A stretch of 64,000 bases of DNA, from contig NZ_CP011125.1 in NCBI RefSeq assembly GCF_000737325.1, positions 434,001-498,000 on the forward strand. The letters are read 5' to 3'. Under the pieces are notes generated by a model. The model did no database searches, was not told the origin of the DNA, and worked only from the letters and a program-made list of their open reading frames with translations. The stretch's first letter is position 1, and each line of letters begins with the position of its first letter. The DNA comes from Sandaracinus amylolyticus. Lineage in GTDB: Bacteria; Myxococcota_A; Polyangia; Polyangiales; Sandaracinaceae. Shown in pieces: positions 17,187-25,844 of the stretch. A program made the position numbers and the translations under genes.

Positions 17187-18506
17187 GTGAGCACGCTCGA
17201 GTCACCCCCCGATCCCACGCGCGACGAGGACGCGCTGCGCGCGCTGCTGCATCGCTGGCTGTTCGAGCACGACCCGGTCTACCTGCTCAGCGCGATGCTC
17301 GTGCTCGCCGGGCTGTGGCTCGTCTCGCGCGACATGGCGGAGGTCGCCGCGCTCGGTGGGCTCGGCGTCGGGATGATCGCCGAGCTCTACGCGCTGGCGC
17401 TGATCGGCGGCGCGGCGTTCCTGTGGCGCCGCCACGAGCGACGCGCCGCGGTGATGCTCGCGCTGCTCGCCGCGATCTATCAGTGCGATCCGACGCTGCA
17501 GGTCGAGCTCTTCTCGTTCGTCGGGCCGATCGGGATCGCCGCGTCGGGCGGGTGGATCGTGCTCTTCGTGGTGAAGCTCGTCGCGCTCGCGCGGGCGCTC
17601 GAGCTGCGCGTCTCGCGCTCCGCGCTGATCGTGCCGGTGATCGGCGCGCTCGGCCTCGCGCTGCTGCCGCAGCTCTTCCGCGGGAGCGCGCTCGAGCTCC
17701 GCACGTCGCTCACGATGCTCTGGCTCTTCGCCCTCGGCGCGGCGGCGCTCTGGACCTCGCGAAGGATCGAGAGCGTGCGCGGGCTCGACGTGCGCGGACG
17801 TCGCGCGCTCACCGGCACCTGGGCGCTCTGGGCCGCGGGCGCGCTCGCGCACGTGACGTACTGGTGCGCGGAGCTCCGCGTGTCGCCGGGCGCGCTCGTC
17901 GCCGCCGCGACGCTCCTCGCGACGCGCTGGGCACCGCGTGAGCGCGAGGTGTGGGGCATCGCCGGCGCGGCGCTCGCCGGGACGATGCTGATCGCGCCGT
18001 CGCAGACGTGGTGCGTCGCGCTGATGGTCGCGTGCGTGCTCGTGCTGCGCGCGTGGCGCGCGCCGGACGCGCGCGTCGAGCTCGTGCGCGCGCCGCGCCC
18101 GCCCTATCGCAGCATCGACGAGCAGGACGTGCACGAGCTCGCGGTCGGCTTCGCGCCGGCGCCGCAGATCGCGCGCAGGAGGCTGCTCGTCGGCGCGCTC
18201 GCGAGCGTGTACCTCGCGCTCTGGACCTTCGATCATCACGTCCGCGGGCTTCCGCCGCACGAGCTCGTCCTCGACGTCGCGCTCGCGGTGTTGTGCGTGA
18301 TCGCGGCGCGGCGCTGGCGCGCCTGGACCCCGCTCGCGCCGATCGCGCTGACGTCGGCGCACGCGGCAGTGGAGCGCGGGTGGCTGGTCGCGCCGCGCGG
18401 CTCGTTCGAGTGGGGCGCGGCGTCGATCGCGCTCGGGTTCGCCCTGCTCGCGGCCGGTCTCGCCCAGGCGGCGCGCCGCGCGCGCGGTCTCGCACCGCCC
18501 GGGTGA
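17187..18506 (+). CDS. Polytopic membrane protein of unknown function
   Basis: A 439-residue protein from a GTG preceded by a good ribosome binding site (GAGGAGG, then TCGTC). I see about ten hydrophobic segments, such as VYLLSAMLVLAGLWLVS, LYALALIGGAAFLW, WIVLFVVKLVALARALEL, ALIVPVIGALGLALLPQL and ASIALGFALLAAGLAQAA, with a hydrophilic loop near residue 305 (RPPYRSIDEQDVHELAVGF). It resembles poorly conserved myxobacterial membrane proteins. It is 46 bases upstream of the 1070-aa radical SAM gene and diverges from the 95-aa gene. A link to the radical SAM pathway is positional only. Confidence 0.75.
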   Translation: MSTLESPPDPTRDEDALRALLHRWLFEHDPVYLLSAMLVLAGLWLVSRDMAEVAALGGLGVGMIAELYALALIGGAAFLWRRHERRAAVMLALLAAIYQCDPTLQVELFSFVGPIGIAASGGWIVLFVVKLVALARALELRVSRSALIVPVIGALGLALLPQLFRGSALELRTSLTMLWLFALGAAALWTSRRIESVRGLDVRGRRALTGTWALWAAGALAHVTYWCAELRVSPGALVAAATLLATRWAPREREVWGIAGAALAGTMLIAPSQTWCVALMVACVLVLRAWRAPDARVELVRAPRPPYRSIDEQDVHELAVGFAPAPQIARRRLLVGALASVYLALWTFDHHVRGLPPHELVLDVALAVLCVIAARRWRAWTPLAPIALTSAHAAVERGWLVAPRGSFEWGAASIALGFALLAAGLAQAARRARGLAPPG

Positions 18507-18552
18507 TCGTGATGGTGGTGCCCGCGGTTCTCGGCCTATCATCGCGGGCGTC

Positions 18553-21500
18553 GTGGCGTCGAAGATCGCAGTGCTGGATCTGCGTGCGCGATCCGACGTG
18601 TTCCTCGGGGATCGCGGGCTCTCGCGCATCGCGGAGCGCCTCGAGCGCGCGGGGCACGAGGTCGCGCGGCTCGACGCGACCTGGCCCGCCGACGCCGCGC
18701 AGCGGGGCGCGTTCCTCGAGTCGCTCGCGCGCGACGTCGGAGGGCGCGCGCTCGACGCGCTGGTGGTCGAGCGCGCGTGGGACGCCGAGACGCTCGACGT
18801 GCTGCGCGGTGCGCTCGGTGGCGGCAAGCTGGTGCGCCTCGCGGGCGGTGTGCGCGCCGCCCTCGACGATCGGTTCGACGCGGTCGTCGACGAGAACGGC
18901 CTGCGCGCGCTGCTCGCGGGCGACGTGGTGCCCGAGCCGGCGCGGCCGCCCTCGAGCGCGAAGGAGATCCGCGCGCTCCGTGTGCTCGCGCACGACGAGA
19001 TCGAGCCCGAGCACGCCGGGGCGCTCCCCGCGATCCGCGGCCCGGCCGTCGGCTGCCCGTACCTCGTGGACGCGGCGAAGCAGGCCCCGTTCGCGAAGCT
19101 CGCGCTCGACCGCGAGAAGGTGCAGACGCGCGGCTGCACGTTCTGCCTCGACAACACCGGCGCCTACGCGGCGGTGAACGGGGACGAAACGGTGACACGC
19201 TGGCTCGCGCAGCTGCGCACGCTGCGCGCGTCGCGGCCCGACGGACGCCTCGAGGTGCTGCTCGTCGACGAGCGCCCGCACCCGCACCTGCCGCAGCTGT
19301 TCCGCGCGGTCGCCGCCGAGGGCGCGCTCGGCGCGATCGAGCTCTTGATCAAGAGCCGCGTCGACTGGCTGCTCGAGCACGAGGCCGAGCTCGCGGAGGC
19401 GTGCACGATCGCCGAGACGAGCGGGAGCGTGGTGCACGTCTATCTCGTCGGGTTCGAGAGCTTCGATCCCGACACGCTCGTGCTCTTCAACAAGGGCACG
19501 AGCGCCGAGGACAACGTGCGCGCGATCGCGCTGCTGCGCGATCTCGCGGCGCGCTTCCCGCGCAGCTTCGAGCACCGGCGGCTGCGCGCGCACGGGTTCG
19601 TCGCGTTCACGCCGTGGACCACGCCCGAGGCGCTGCTCACCAACGCGCGGAGGATGCGCGAGGTCGGGTTCGACGAGCTGCGCGCCGACGCGGCGCGCAC
19701 GCGCCTGCGGCTCTATCCGCGCACGCCGCTGCACGCGCTCGCCGAGGCCGATGGGCTGCTCACGCCCTCGTTCGACGCGACGCGTGGTGATCGCGCGGCC
19801 GAGCAGGGCTACGACGCGAGCTTCGCGTGGCGCTTCGCCGATCCGCGCGTCGAGGCGATCTTCGCGATCTGCGAGGCGCTGCGCGAGCGATGGCGCACGC
19901 TGCCCGACGCCGATCGGCTCGAGCTCGCGACGCGCTTCGTGCTGCGGTGGCCGGGCCTCGCGAGCGTGCCCGACGTCGCGCACCTGCCCCTCGTCCACGT
20001 GCTCGACGCGTGGGACCTCGATCCGCGCACGCTCTCGTCGACGCTCGGTGCGGCGGCGATCGTCGATCTCGAGCTCGAGCGGCTCGTCGCGGGCCACAAG
20101 CGCGGGCTCCTGAAAGAAGGTGTCGCGGCGCGCGACGTGGACGGCCTGATCCGCGCGTATCGCGCGACGGGCCTCGTGGCCGCGGTGGTCGAGACCCACG
20201 ACATCGACGCGAGCGGGAGCAAGCACCTCGAAGGTCGCTCGCACGCGATCGTCGCGGTCGCGCGCACCGATGACGATCTCGCGGAGATCGTCGCGCTGCA
20301 GCGCGCCCGCGACACCCGCGCGATGGGCGCGCGGATGGGCTATCCGACGTGCTGCGTCGAGGCGTTCCTCGCGCAGCCGGACCGCCGCGACAACGTCGAG
20401 AACGAGCGCGCGACGCTGCGTCGCACCGGAGCGCGCGCGATCGACGCGCGCGTCGTGCGCACCGGGCCGGTGCGACTGCTCTCGCACCACCCGTGCAGCG
20501 GCGACTGCGCGGCGTCGATCGCGATCGCGGAGCAAGCGCTCCAGCATCTCGCGGCGATCGATCCGCGCGGTGCGAGGTGGGCTCGCGAGACCCTCGCACG
20601 TCCGTCGCTCTTCCTCGATCACGCGCGCTCCGCGCTGCTCGAGGGTGCGTGGCGCGGCGATCGCTTCGAGGTGCGCGCGATCGACGACGTGCCGCGACGC
20701 TCGCTCGGCGTGCGTCACGACGACGTCGTCGCGATCGAGCTCGCGCGTGATCGCGTGGTGCTCATCGACGCGCGCGGTGATCGCACGGCGATCGCGGCGT
20801 CGTCGCCGCTGCTGATAGTGCCCGGCGAGCCGCTCGCGCTCGCGGCGCGCGCGGTGATCGCGCCGTCGCTCCCGGTCGCGCTGTCGACGCGCCCGAAGTG
20901 GCTCGAGCTCACGCCCGACTACCGCTGCAACCAGCGCTGTCTCGGGTGCGGCGTGATGAACGAAGGCGGCCCCTCGCTCTCCTCGCGCGATCTCGTGAGC
21001 GCGATGATCGACGGACGCCGACAGGGCATCGAGCAGCTGTGGATCGGCGGGGGCGAGCCCACGCTGCGACGTGACCTGCTGCCGCTGGTGCGCGAGGCGC
21101 GCGCGCGGGGCTACACGCGGGTGCGTCTCCAGACGAACGCCGCGATGCTCGCGTATCCCGAGGTCGCGCGCCGTCTCGCGGACGCGGGCGTCACCGAGAT
21201 CGCGGTCTCGATCAAGGGCGCCGACGCGCTCACCCACGACCGCTTCGCGCGCACCGAGGGCGCGTTCGAGCTGCTGTGTCGCGGCATCGAGCACGCGCGC
21301 GCCGTCGGGCTCGAGGTCGAGGGCGACGTGCTGGTCTATCGCTCGACCACCCCGACGATCCCCGACGTCGTGCGCGTCTTCTCGGCGCGCGGCGTGGCGC
21401 GCTTCCGCCTCTGGATGATGGCGCCCGACGCGTCCGATCCCGCCGCGCTCGCAGAGGAGCCGCGCATCGCCGACGTCGCGCGCGCGGTCCACGACGCGCT

Positions 21501-21765
21501 GGCACACGGCGAGGTCGTCTCGCTGCACACGCCGCCGTGTGCGCTCGACGACGGCGACGCGCGCGCGCGCTTCTTCGCGCCCGAGCTCGGCCTGCTGGTC
21601 CACGACGCGACGGGCCGACGCTTCCGCCTCGAGCGCTCGGAGATCGAGGGCGGCGCGTTCGCGCCGCGTTGCGACGGATGCGCGCTCCGCGCGCGCTGCA
21701 ACGGCGTGCGCGCGTCGTACCTGTCACGACACGGCGAGGCGGAGCTGCGACCGAGGCGCGGGTAA
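18553..21765 (+). CDS. Multidomain protein: degenerate radical SAM, DUF483 and C-terminal radical SAM
   Basis: A 1070-residue protein from a GTG. Residues 1-150 look like a Rossmann-type B12-binding-like domain. A radical SAM-like barrel follows, but its cluster motif is reduced to GCTFC (C195, C198), with Gln where the first Cys should be; Cys in VGCPYLVD, about 22 residues earlier, is the only nearby substitute. Elp3/MiaB-like strands follow (VYLVGFESFDPDTLVLFNKG). Near residue 597 is the DUF483 signature GYPTCCVEAFL, then HPCSGDCAAS. The C-terminal MoaA-like domain has C792/C796/C799 (CNQRCLGC), IGGGEPTLRRDLL and LQTNAA, closing with CDGCALRARCNGVRASY and SRHGEAELRP. In effect it fuses the free-standing DUF483 protein to two barrels. 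Function unknown. Confidence 0.88.
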   Translation: MASKIAVLDLRARSDVFLGDRGLSRIAERLERAGHEVARLDATWPADAAQRGAFLESLARDVGGRALDALVVERAWDAETLDVLRGALGGGKLVRLAGGVRAALDDRFDAVVDENGLRALLAGDVVPEPARPPSSAKEIRALRVLAHDEIEPEHAGALPAIRGPAVGCPYLVDAAKQAPFAKLALDREKVQTRGCTFCLDNTGAYAAVNGDETVTRWLAQLRTLRASRPDGRLEVLLVDERPHPHLPQLFRAVAAEGALGAIELLIKSRVDWLLEHEAELAEACTIAETSGSVVHVYLVGFESFDPDTLVLFNKGTSAEDNVRAIALLRDLAARFPRSFEHRRLRAHGFVAFTPWTTPEALLTNARRMREVGFDELRADAARTRLRLYPRTPLHALAEADGLLTPSFDATRGDRAAEQGYDASFAWRFADPRVEAIFAICEALRERWRTLPDADRLELATRFVLRWPGLASVPDVAHLPLVHVLDAWDLDPRTLSSTLGAAAIVDLELERLVAGHKRGLLKEGVAARDVDGLIRAYRATGLVAAVVETHDIDASGSKHLEGRSHAIVAVARTDDDLAEIVALQRARDTRAMGARMGYPTCCVEAFLAQPDRRDNVENERATLRRTGARAIDARVVRTGPVRLLSHHPCSGDCAASIAIAEQALQHLAAIDPRGARWARETLARPSLFLDHARSALLEGAWRGDRFEVRAIDDVPRRSLGVRHDDVVAIELARDRVVLIDARGDRTAIAASSPLLIVPGEPLALAARAVIAPSLPVALSTRPKWLELTPDYRCNQRCLGCGVMNEGGPSLSSRDLVSAMIDGRRQGIEQLWIGGGEPTLRRDLLPLVREARARGYTRVRLQTNAAMLAYPEVARRLADAGVTEIAVSIKGADALTHDRFARTEGAFELLCRGIEHARAVGLEVEGDVLVYRSTTPTIPDVVRVFSARGVARFRLWMMAPDASDPAALAEEPRIADVARAVHDALAHGEVVSLHTPPCALDDGDARARFFAPELGLLVHDATGRRFRLERSEIEGGAFAPRCDGCALRARCNGVRASYLSRHGEAELRPRRG

Positions 21766-21818
21766 TCGGTCCGGTGGTACCCTCGCGTTCGTCGCCCGCG
21801 ACCGGCGGAGGAGGACGC

Positions 21819-22109
21819 ATGGACGATCGTCTCGACGAGATCCTCGATCGGCTCCGCGAGCTCGATCATCGCCTCGCCACGCTCGAGGGGCGTCGTGGGC
21901 ATCACGAGCCGCGCTGCCACGCGTGCGGCGCGCCGCGCGGCGGACACCGCGGGCGTCACCGCGAGCACGAGCGCCGCGGCGGCGGCGACTTCGACGAGAA
22001 GCGCGTGATCGACACGATCGTGCGGCTGGTGTGCGAGAACGTCGCGCCGATCGTCGAGGACGTCGTCGCGCGCGAGCTCGATCGACGCCTCTCGCGTCGC
22101 GAGCCCTGA
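21819..22109 (+). CDS. Small Cys/His/Arg-rich protein, candidate substrate or metal-binding partner
   Basis: A 96-residue protein with a strong ribosome binding site (GGAGGAGG) five bases before ATG 21819. Residues 1-25 form an amphipathic, probably coiled-coil helix (MDDRLDEILDRLRELDHRL). Residues 26-56 are disordered and rich in His, Arg and Gly with a CHACG motif. Residues 57-96 form a second helix with one Cys (IVRLVCENVAPIVEDVV). It lies 7 bases before the next radical SAM gene and 53 bases after the previous one. As the only tiny, low-complexity, Cys-bearing protein in the locus it is a candidate for the modified substrate. However, its special segment is central rather than C-terminal, and a metal-binding role is equally possible. 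Confidence 0.7.
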   Translation: MDDRLDEILDRLRELDHRLATLEGRRGHHEPRCHACGAPRGGHRGRHREHERRGGGDFDEKRVIDTIVRLVCENVAPIVEDVVARELDRRLSRREP

Positions 22110-22116
22110 ACGAACG

Positions 22117-23892
22117 ATGTACGTCGCGTGCTTCGAGATCCGGCGGAAGCCCTCGGACGTCGTGCTCGCCGAGCTGCGCGCGCGCATCGCCGGCGCGGTG
22201 TCGCGAGGCGCGCGCACCATCGTGATCTCGGGGGAGGGCGCGACCGAGGGCGTCACGCGGGTCGCCGATGCGGCGCGCGGCGCGTCGCACGTCGATCTCG
22301 TGATCGACGAGGGCGCGTCGGTCGCGCCGTCGTCGCTCGGCGCGCTCGTCGAAGTGGGGGTGACGCGGCTCGTGCTGAGGGTGCTGCGTCGTGATCCGCG
22401 CGCGATGATCGAGCTCGCGCGCGCGTGGCGAGCGCTCGGTCGAGACGTCGTCGTGCAGCTCCCGATCGAGCCCGGCGCGCCCTCGGCCCAGCAGCGCCTC
22501 GCCTGGCTGCGCCGCGCCGCGCCCGAGCTCGATCGCGTCGAGCTCGCGCCGCGCGCGATCGGCACCGCGATCGCCGACGACGTCGCGCGGGCCGAGGCCG
22601 ACGCGCGCAAGGCGAAGATCGAGCTCTCGCTCGCGAACGATCACCCGCTGCCGCCCTGTCTCGTGGAGCTCGCGCCGCACGCGCGCCGCCTGCTCGCACC
22701 GCGCTTCCGCGACGTGCTCCCCGGCCGTCCCGGCGCCGAGGCCGCCCGTCGCAACGACGCCCACGAGGCGTGCGGGACGTGCGCGCTCGCCGAGCTCTGC
22801 ACGATCACGAGCGCGGAGCTCGAGCGCCTCGCGGGCGACACGATCACGCCGCGCCCGATCGCCGACGCGACGCCCTATGCGCGTCCCGGTCGCAACGCCG
22901 GCAAGCGCCTGCGCGTGCTCGGCGCGAACGACGTGAAGACGTTCTTCCACGTCGACTACGACTACGCGCCGATCGGTGACGGCGCGGCGCACGAGCGCCC
23001 GACGAGCCGCATCGGGCTCGTCTATCGCTGCAACCAGACGTGCACGTTCTGCGAGCTCGCCGACATGGACGTCGATCTCTCGAAGGACGACGTACGCGCC
23101 GCGCTCGATGCCGCGCGCGCCCGCGGATCGACGCGCGTGATCCTCACCGGCGGCGAGCCGACGCTGAGCCGTGACCTCGTCGATCACGTGCGCTACGCGC
23201 GCTCGATCGGGTTCGAGGAGATCGAGCTGCAGACCAACGCGGTGCTCCTCGACAAGCCGGGCGCCGCGCGCGCGCTCGCCGATGCGGGCCTCACCAGCGC
23301 GCAGGTGTCGCTGCACGGGCCCGACTCCGCGATCAGCGATCGCCTCACCGCCGCGCCCGGCACCCACGCGCGCACGCTGCGCGGCGTCGACGCGCTGCTC
23401 GAGGCCGGCGTGCGCGTGCTGCTCAACCACCTGATCTTCGTCGACAACGCGCCGCTGCTGCTCGACTTCGTCGACCTCGTCGTGACGCGATGGAGCGCGC
23501 GTCGCGATCGCCTCGTCGTGCAGTTCCACTCGCCGCGCAACGAGTTCGCGACGCGCGAGGAAGGCCTGCGCCACGTGCCGCGCTACTCCGACTACGCGAC
23601 GCGCTTGCGCGCGGCGATCGATCGCGCGCGCGCCGCGGGCCTGAACGTACGCGATCTGCAGGATCCGACGGGCATTCCGTCGCTCTGCGTGCTCGGCGCG
23701 GACGCGAGCTACCTCGGGACCATCACCGCGCAGCGCACGCTCCCGCGTTATCACGCGTGGGAGTCGGACTGGCTCACGCGCGTCGCCGCGTGCGAGCCTT
23801 GCGCGATGCGCGACGCGTGCATGGGTGTGCCGAAGCACTACCTCGCGCTCCACGGTGACGCGGAGTTCCGGCCTTTCACGGAGGGCACGTAG
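22117..23892 (+). CDS. Radical SAM protein with degenerate N-terminal barrel
   Basis: A 591-residue protein. The N-terminal 230 residues alternate strands and helices like a radical SAM barrel (TIVISGEGATEG sits where SGGEPT would be) but have no CX3CX2C; the half closes with CGTCALAELC. The C-terminal domain is complete: C305/C309/C312 (CNQTCTFC), ILTGGEPTLSRDL, LQTNAVL and SLHGPDSAISDRLTAAPGTH. It ends with CEPCAMRDACMGVPKHY and ALHGDAEFRP. The arrangement matches the two-barrel protein at 14901 with its first cluster lost. The stop TAG shares a base with the next gene's GTG (TAGTG), so translation is probably coupled. Confidence 0.88.
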   Translation: MYVACFEIRRKPSDVVLAELRARIAGAVSRGARTIVISGEGATEGVTRVADAARGASHVDLVIDEGASVAPSSLGALVEVGVTRLVLRVLRRDPRAMIELARAWRALGRDVVVQLPIEPGAPSAQQRLAWLRRAAPELDRVELAPRAIGTAIADDVARAEADARKAKIELSLANDHPLPPCLVELAPHARRLLAPRFRDVLPGRPGAEAARRNDAHEACGTCALAELCTITSAELERLAGDTITPRPIADATPYARPGRNAGKRLRVLGANDVKTFFHVDYDYAPIGDGAAHERPTSRIGLVYRCNQTCTFCELADMDVDLSKDDVRAALDAARARGSTRVILTGGEPTLSRDLVDHVRYARSIGFEEIELQTNAVLLDKPGAARALADAGLTSAQVSLHGPDSAISDRLTAAPGTHARTLRGVDALLEAGVRVLLNHLIFVDNAPLLLDFVDLVVTRWSARRDRLVVQFHSPRNEFATREEGLRHVPRYSDYATRLRAAIDRARAAGLNVRDLQDPTGIPSLCVLGADASYLGTITAQRTLPRYHAWESDWLTRVAACEPCAMRDACMGVPKHYLALHGDAEFRPFTEGT

Positions 23893-25841
23893 TGCATCGC
23901 CTGGCCGTGATGCCGCGCTGCGCGACGCCGTGCGCTGCGTGTGATGCGTGCGCGCCGACGGGTCGCCCCGCGACGCTCGTCGAGGCGCGACGGCTGCTCG
24001 ACCACGACGAGGTCCTCCTCGGCGGCGGCGACGCGACGGCGTGGCCCGCGCTCGATGCCTTCCTCGCCGAGGCGCGCGGACACCGCGTGTGGCTCGAGGC
24101 GCCCGCCGCGTCGCTGACCCACGAGCGACTCCGCGCGCTGCGCGACGCGGGCGTGCACGGCGTGCTCGTGCAGATCGAGGGCGTGGGCGAGAAGCTCCTG
24201 CGCGCGATGCGCGCCGGCGACGGAGAGCGCGTCATCGCCGACGCCGAAGCGCTCGGCCTCGAGACGCAGGCGCGCGTCATCGCGCGCCCGGCGACGTTCC
24301 CGATGGTCGCGCCGCTCGCGATGCGCCTCGCGCCGCGCGTGGTGTGGCTCGAGCTCGTGCGACGCGACTGGGGCAAGCCCGAGATCGAAGCATCGCCGTC
24401 GTCGATCGCGCGGCTCTTGCTCGCGTGCCCGAACGTGAGCTTCTCGGGCCATCGTGCGCTCGACCGCGGCTATCTCCCGCCGTGCACGCTGCCGAGCGTG
24501 TGGGCCGCGCGACCGACCGCGTTCCGCACCACGCTGAAGGACGGAGCGCGCGACACTCCGAACACCACGCTCCCCGCGTGCGGCGAGTGCGCGCTGCGCA
24601 GCTCGTGTCGCTTCGCCGATCGCGGCGCGCTGTCCGATGACGACGCGGGCGCGGCCGAGGCGATCCGCGACGCGGTGCTGCCCTGGACGCGCATGCGCAC
24701 GACGCAGCAGCAGGTCCCCGCGGCGATCACGAGCAAGCGCCGCGGCCCCGACGTGATCTGCACCACGCCGTGGACGACGATGGAGGTCGTCGATCCCAAC
24801 GGGCTCGTCCGGCAGTGCTGCTCGACGTGGACGATCGGCGATCGCGGCAACGTCCACCACGCGTCGCTCGGCGCGATCTGGAACGGCCCGGGGTACCAGC
24901 TCGCGCGGCGGCAGATGATCGGCAGCGATCACGGCGCGCTCTGCCATCCGATCTGCTCGCGCCTGCACGATCGCAAGTACGACGAGCAGGCGTTCCGCAT
25001 CCAGACCGGCAGCGAGGCGTTCGTCGCGAACCAGCTGCAGATCGCCGACGACATCGCGGAGCGCCGCGAGGTCGTGCGCAGCAAGCCGCTGCGCCTCGCG
25101 ATCTGCCCGAGCACGTACTGCAACTACGACTGCATCATGTGCGACCTCGGTCGCACGCCACGGCGCGAGCTCCCGGAGTCGATCTGGGAAGAGCTGCCCG
25201 AGCTCCTGCCGACGCTGCAGACGCTGACGATGCTCGGCGGCGAGCCGCTCGCGAATCCGTCGACCATGCGTTTTCTGCGCGAATTCGACGTCGCGAAGTA
25301 TCCCGACTGCGCGATCGACTTCGTCACCAACGGCTCGCTCCTCACCGAGCCCGTGCTCGCGCGCATGCAGCGCTGCACGCTCGGCGACGTGACGATCAGC
25401 CTCAACGCCGGCACGCCCGACGTGTACGAGCGCGTGCAGCGCGGCGTCGAGATGTCACGCGTGCTCGAGAACCTCGACGCGCTGATCCGATTCAGGGGTC
25501 GACACCACCGGTGGTTCGGCATCACGGTGAGCTTCGTGGTCCAGCCCGCGTCCGCCCACACGCTCGTGCAGTTCGGGGAGATCGCGCACGCGCGCAACCT
25601 CCGCATCCGGCTGATGGCGCTGAACCCCGAGAACCACGAGGGCCTCGACTTCTATCCCGACGGCGACGCGGTCGCGAAGGTGCTGCGCGAGGTGGACGTG
25701 TTCGAGCAGTGGGCCCGCCGGGTGCGCCCCGAGTGGCTCTCCGAGATCCGCGCGACGCGCGCCGCGGTCGCGGCCGAGGCAGCGTCGCGCGTCCGCACGA
25801 GCGTGCCCAGCGGCGCACGTCGTCTGCCCGTGGTGGCGTGA
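23892..25841 (+). CDS. Two-barrel radical SAM protein with SPASM-like central segment
   Basis: A 649-residue protein from a GTG overlapping the upstream stop. The N-terminus has CATPCAACDAC, in which C10/C14/C17 fit CX3CX2C, followed by LLGGGDATAWPAL in the GGE position; this half closes with CGECALRSSC. A central segment (CTTPWTTMEVVDPNGLVRQC, then NVHHASLGAIWNGPGYQ and CHPIC) strongly resembles a SPASM-type auxiliary-cluster domain. The C-terminal barrel has C410/C414/C417 (CNYDCIMC), MLGGEPLANPSTMRF and FVTNGSLL. Finding a SPASM-like unit before rather than after a barrel is unusual and suggests that it belongs to the first, partly degenerate barrel. It ends 3 bases before the next gene. 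Confidence 0.85.
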   Translation: MHRLAVMPRCATPCAACDACAPTGRPATLVEARRLLDHDEVLLGGGDATAWPALDAFLAEARGHRVWLEAPAASLTHERLRALRDAGVHGVLVQIEGVGEKLLRAMRAGDGERVIADAEALGLETQARVIARPATFPMVAPLAMRLAPRVVWLELVRRDWGKPEIEASPSSIARLLLACPNVSFSGHRALDRGYLPPCTLPSVWAARPTAFRTTLKDGARDTPNTTLPACGECALRSSCRFADRGALSDDDAGAAEAIRDAVLPWTRMRTTQQQVPAAITSKRRGPDVICTTPWTTMEVVDPNGLVRQCCSTWTIGDRGNVHHASLGAIWNGPGYQLARRQMIGSDHGALCHPICSRLHDRKYDEQAFRIQTGSEAFVANQLQIADDIAERREVVRSKPLRLAICPSTYCNYDCIMCDLGRTPRRELPESIWEELPELLPTLQTLTMLGGEPLANPSTMRFLREFDVAKYPDCAIDFVTNGSLLTEPVLARMQRCTLGDVTISLNAGTPDVYERVQRGVEMSRVLENLDALIRFRGRHHRWFGITVSFVVQPASAHTLVQFGEIAHARNLRIRLMALNPENHEGLDFYPDGDAVAKVLREVDVFEQWARRVRPEWLSEIRATRAAVAAEAASRVRTSVPSGARRLPVVA

Positions 25842-25844
25842 GCG

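Noticed and set aside
10888-21765. Calling the N-terminal domains of the proteins at 10888 and 18553 functional cobalamin-binding domains
   Set aside because: The fold pattern fits but the DxHxxG ligand motif is not visible, so cobalamin binding is not claimed.
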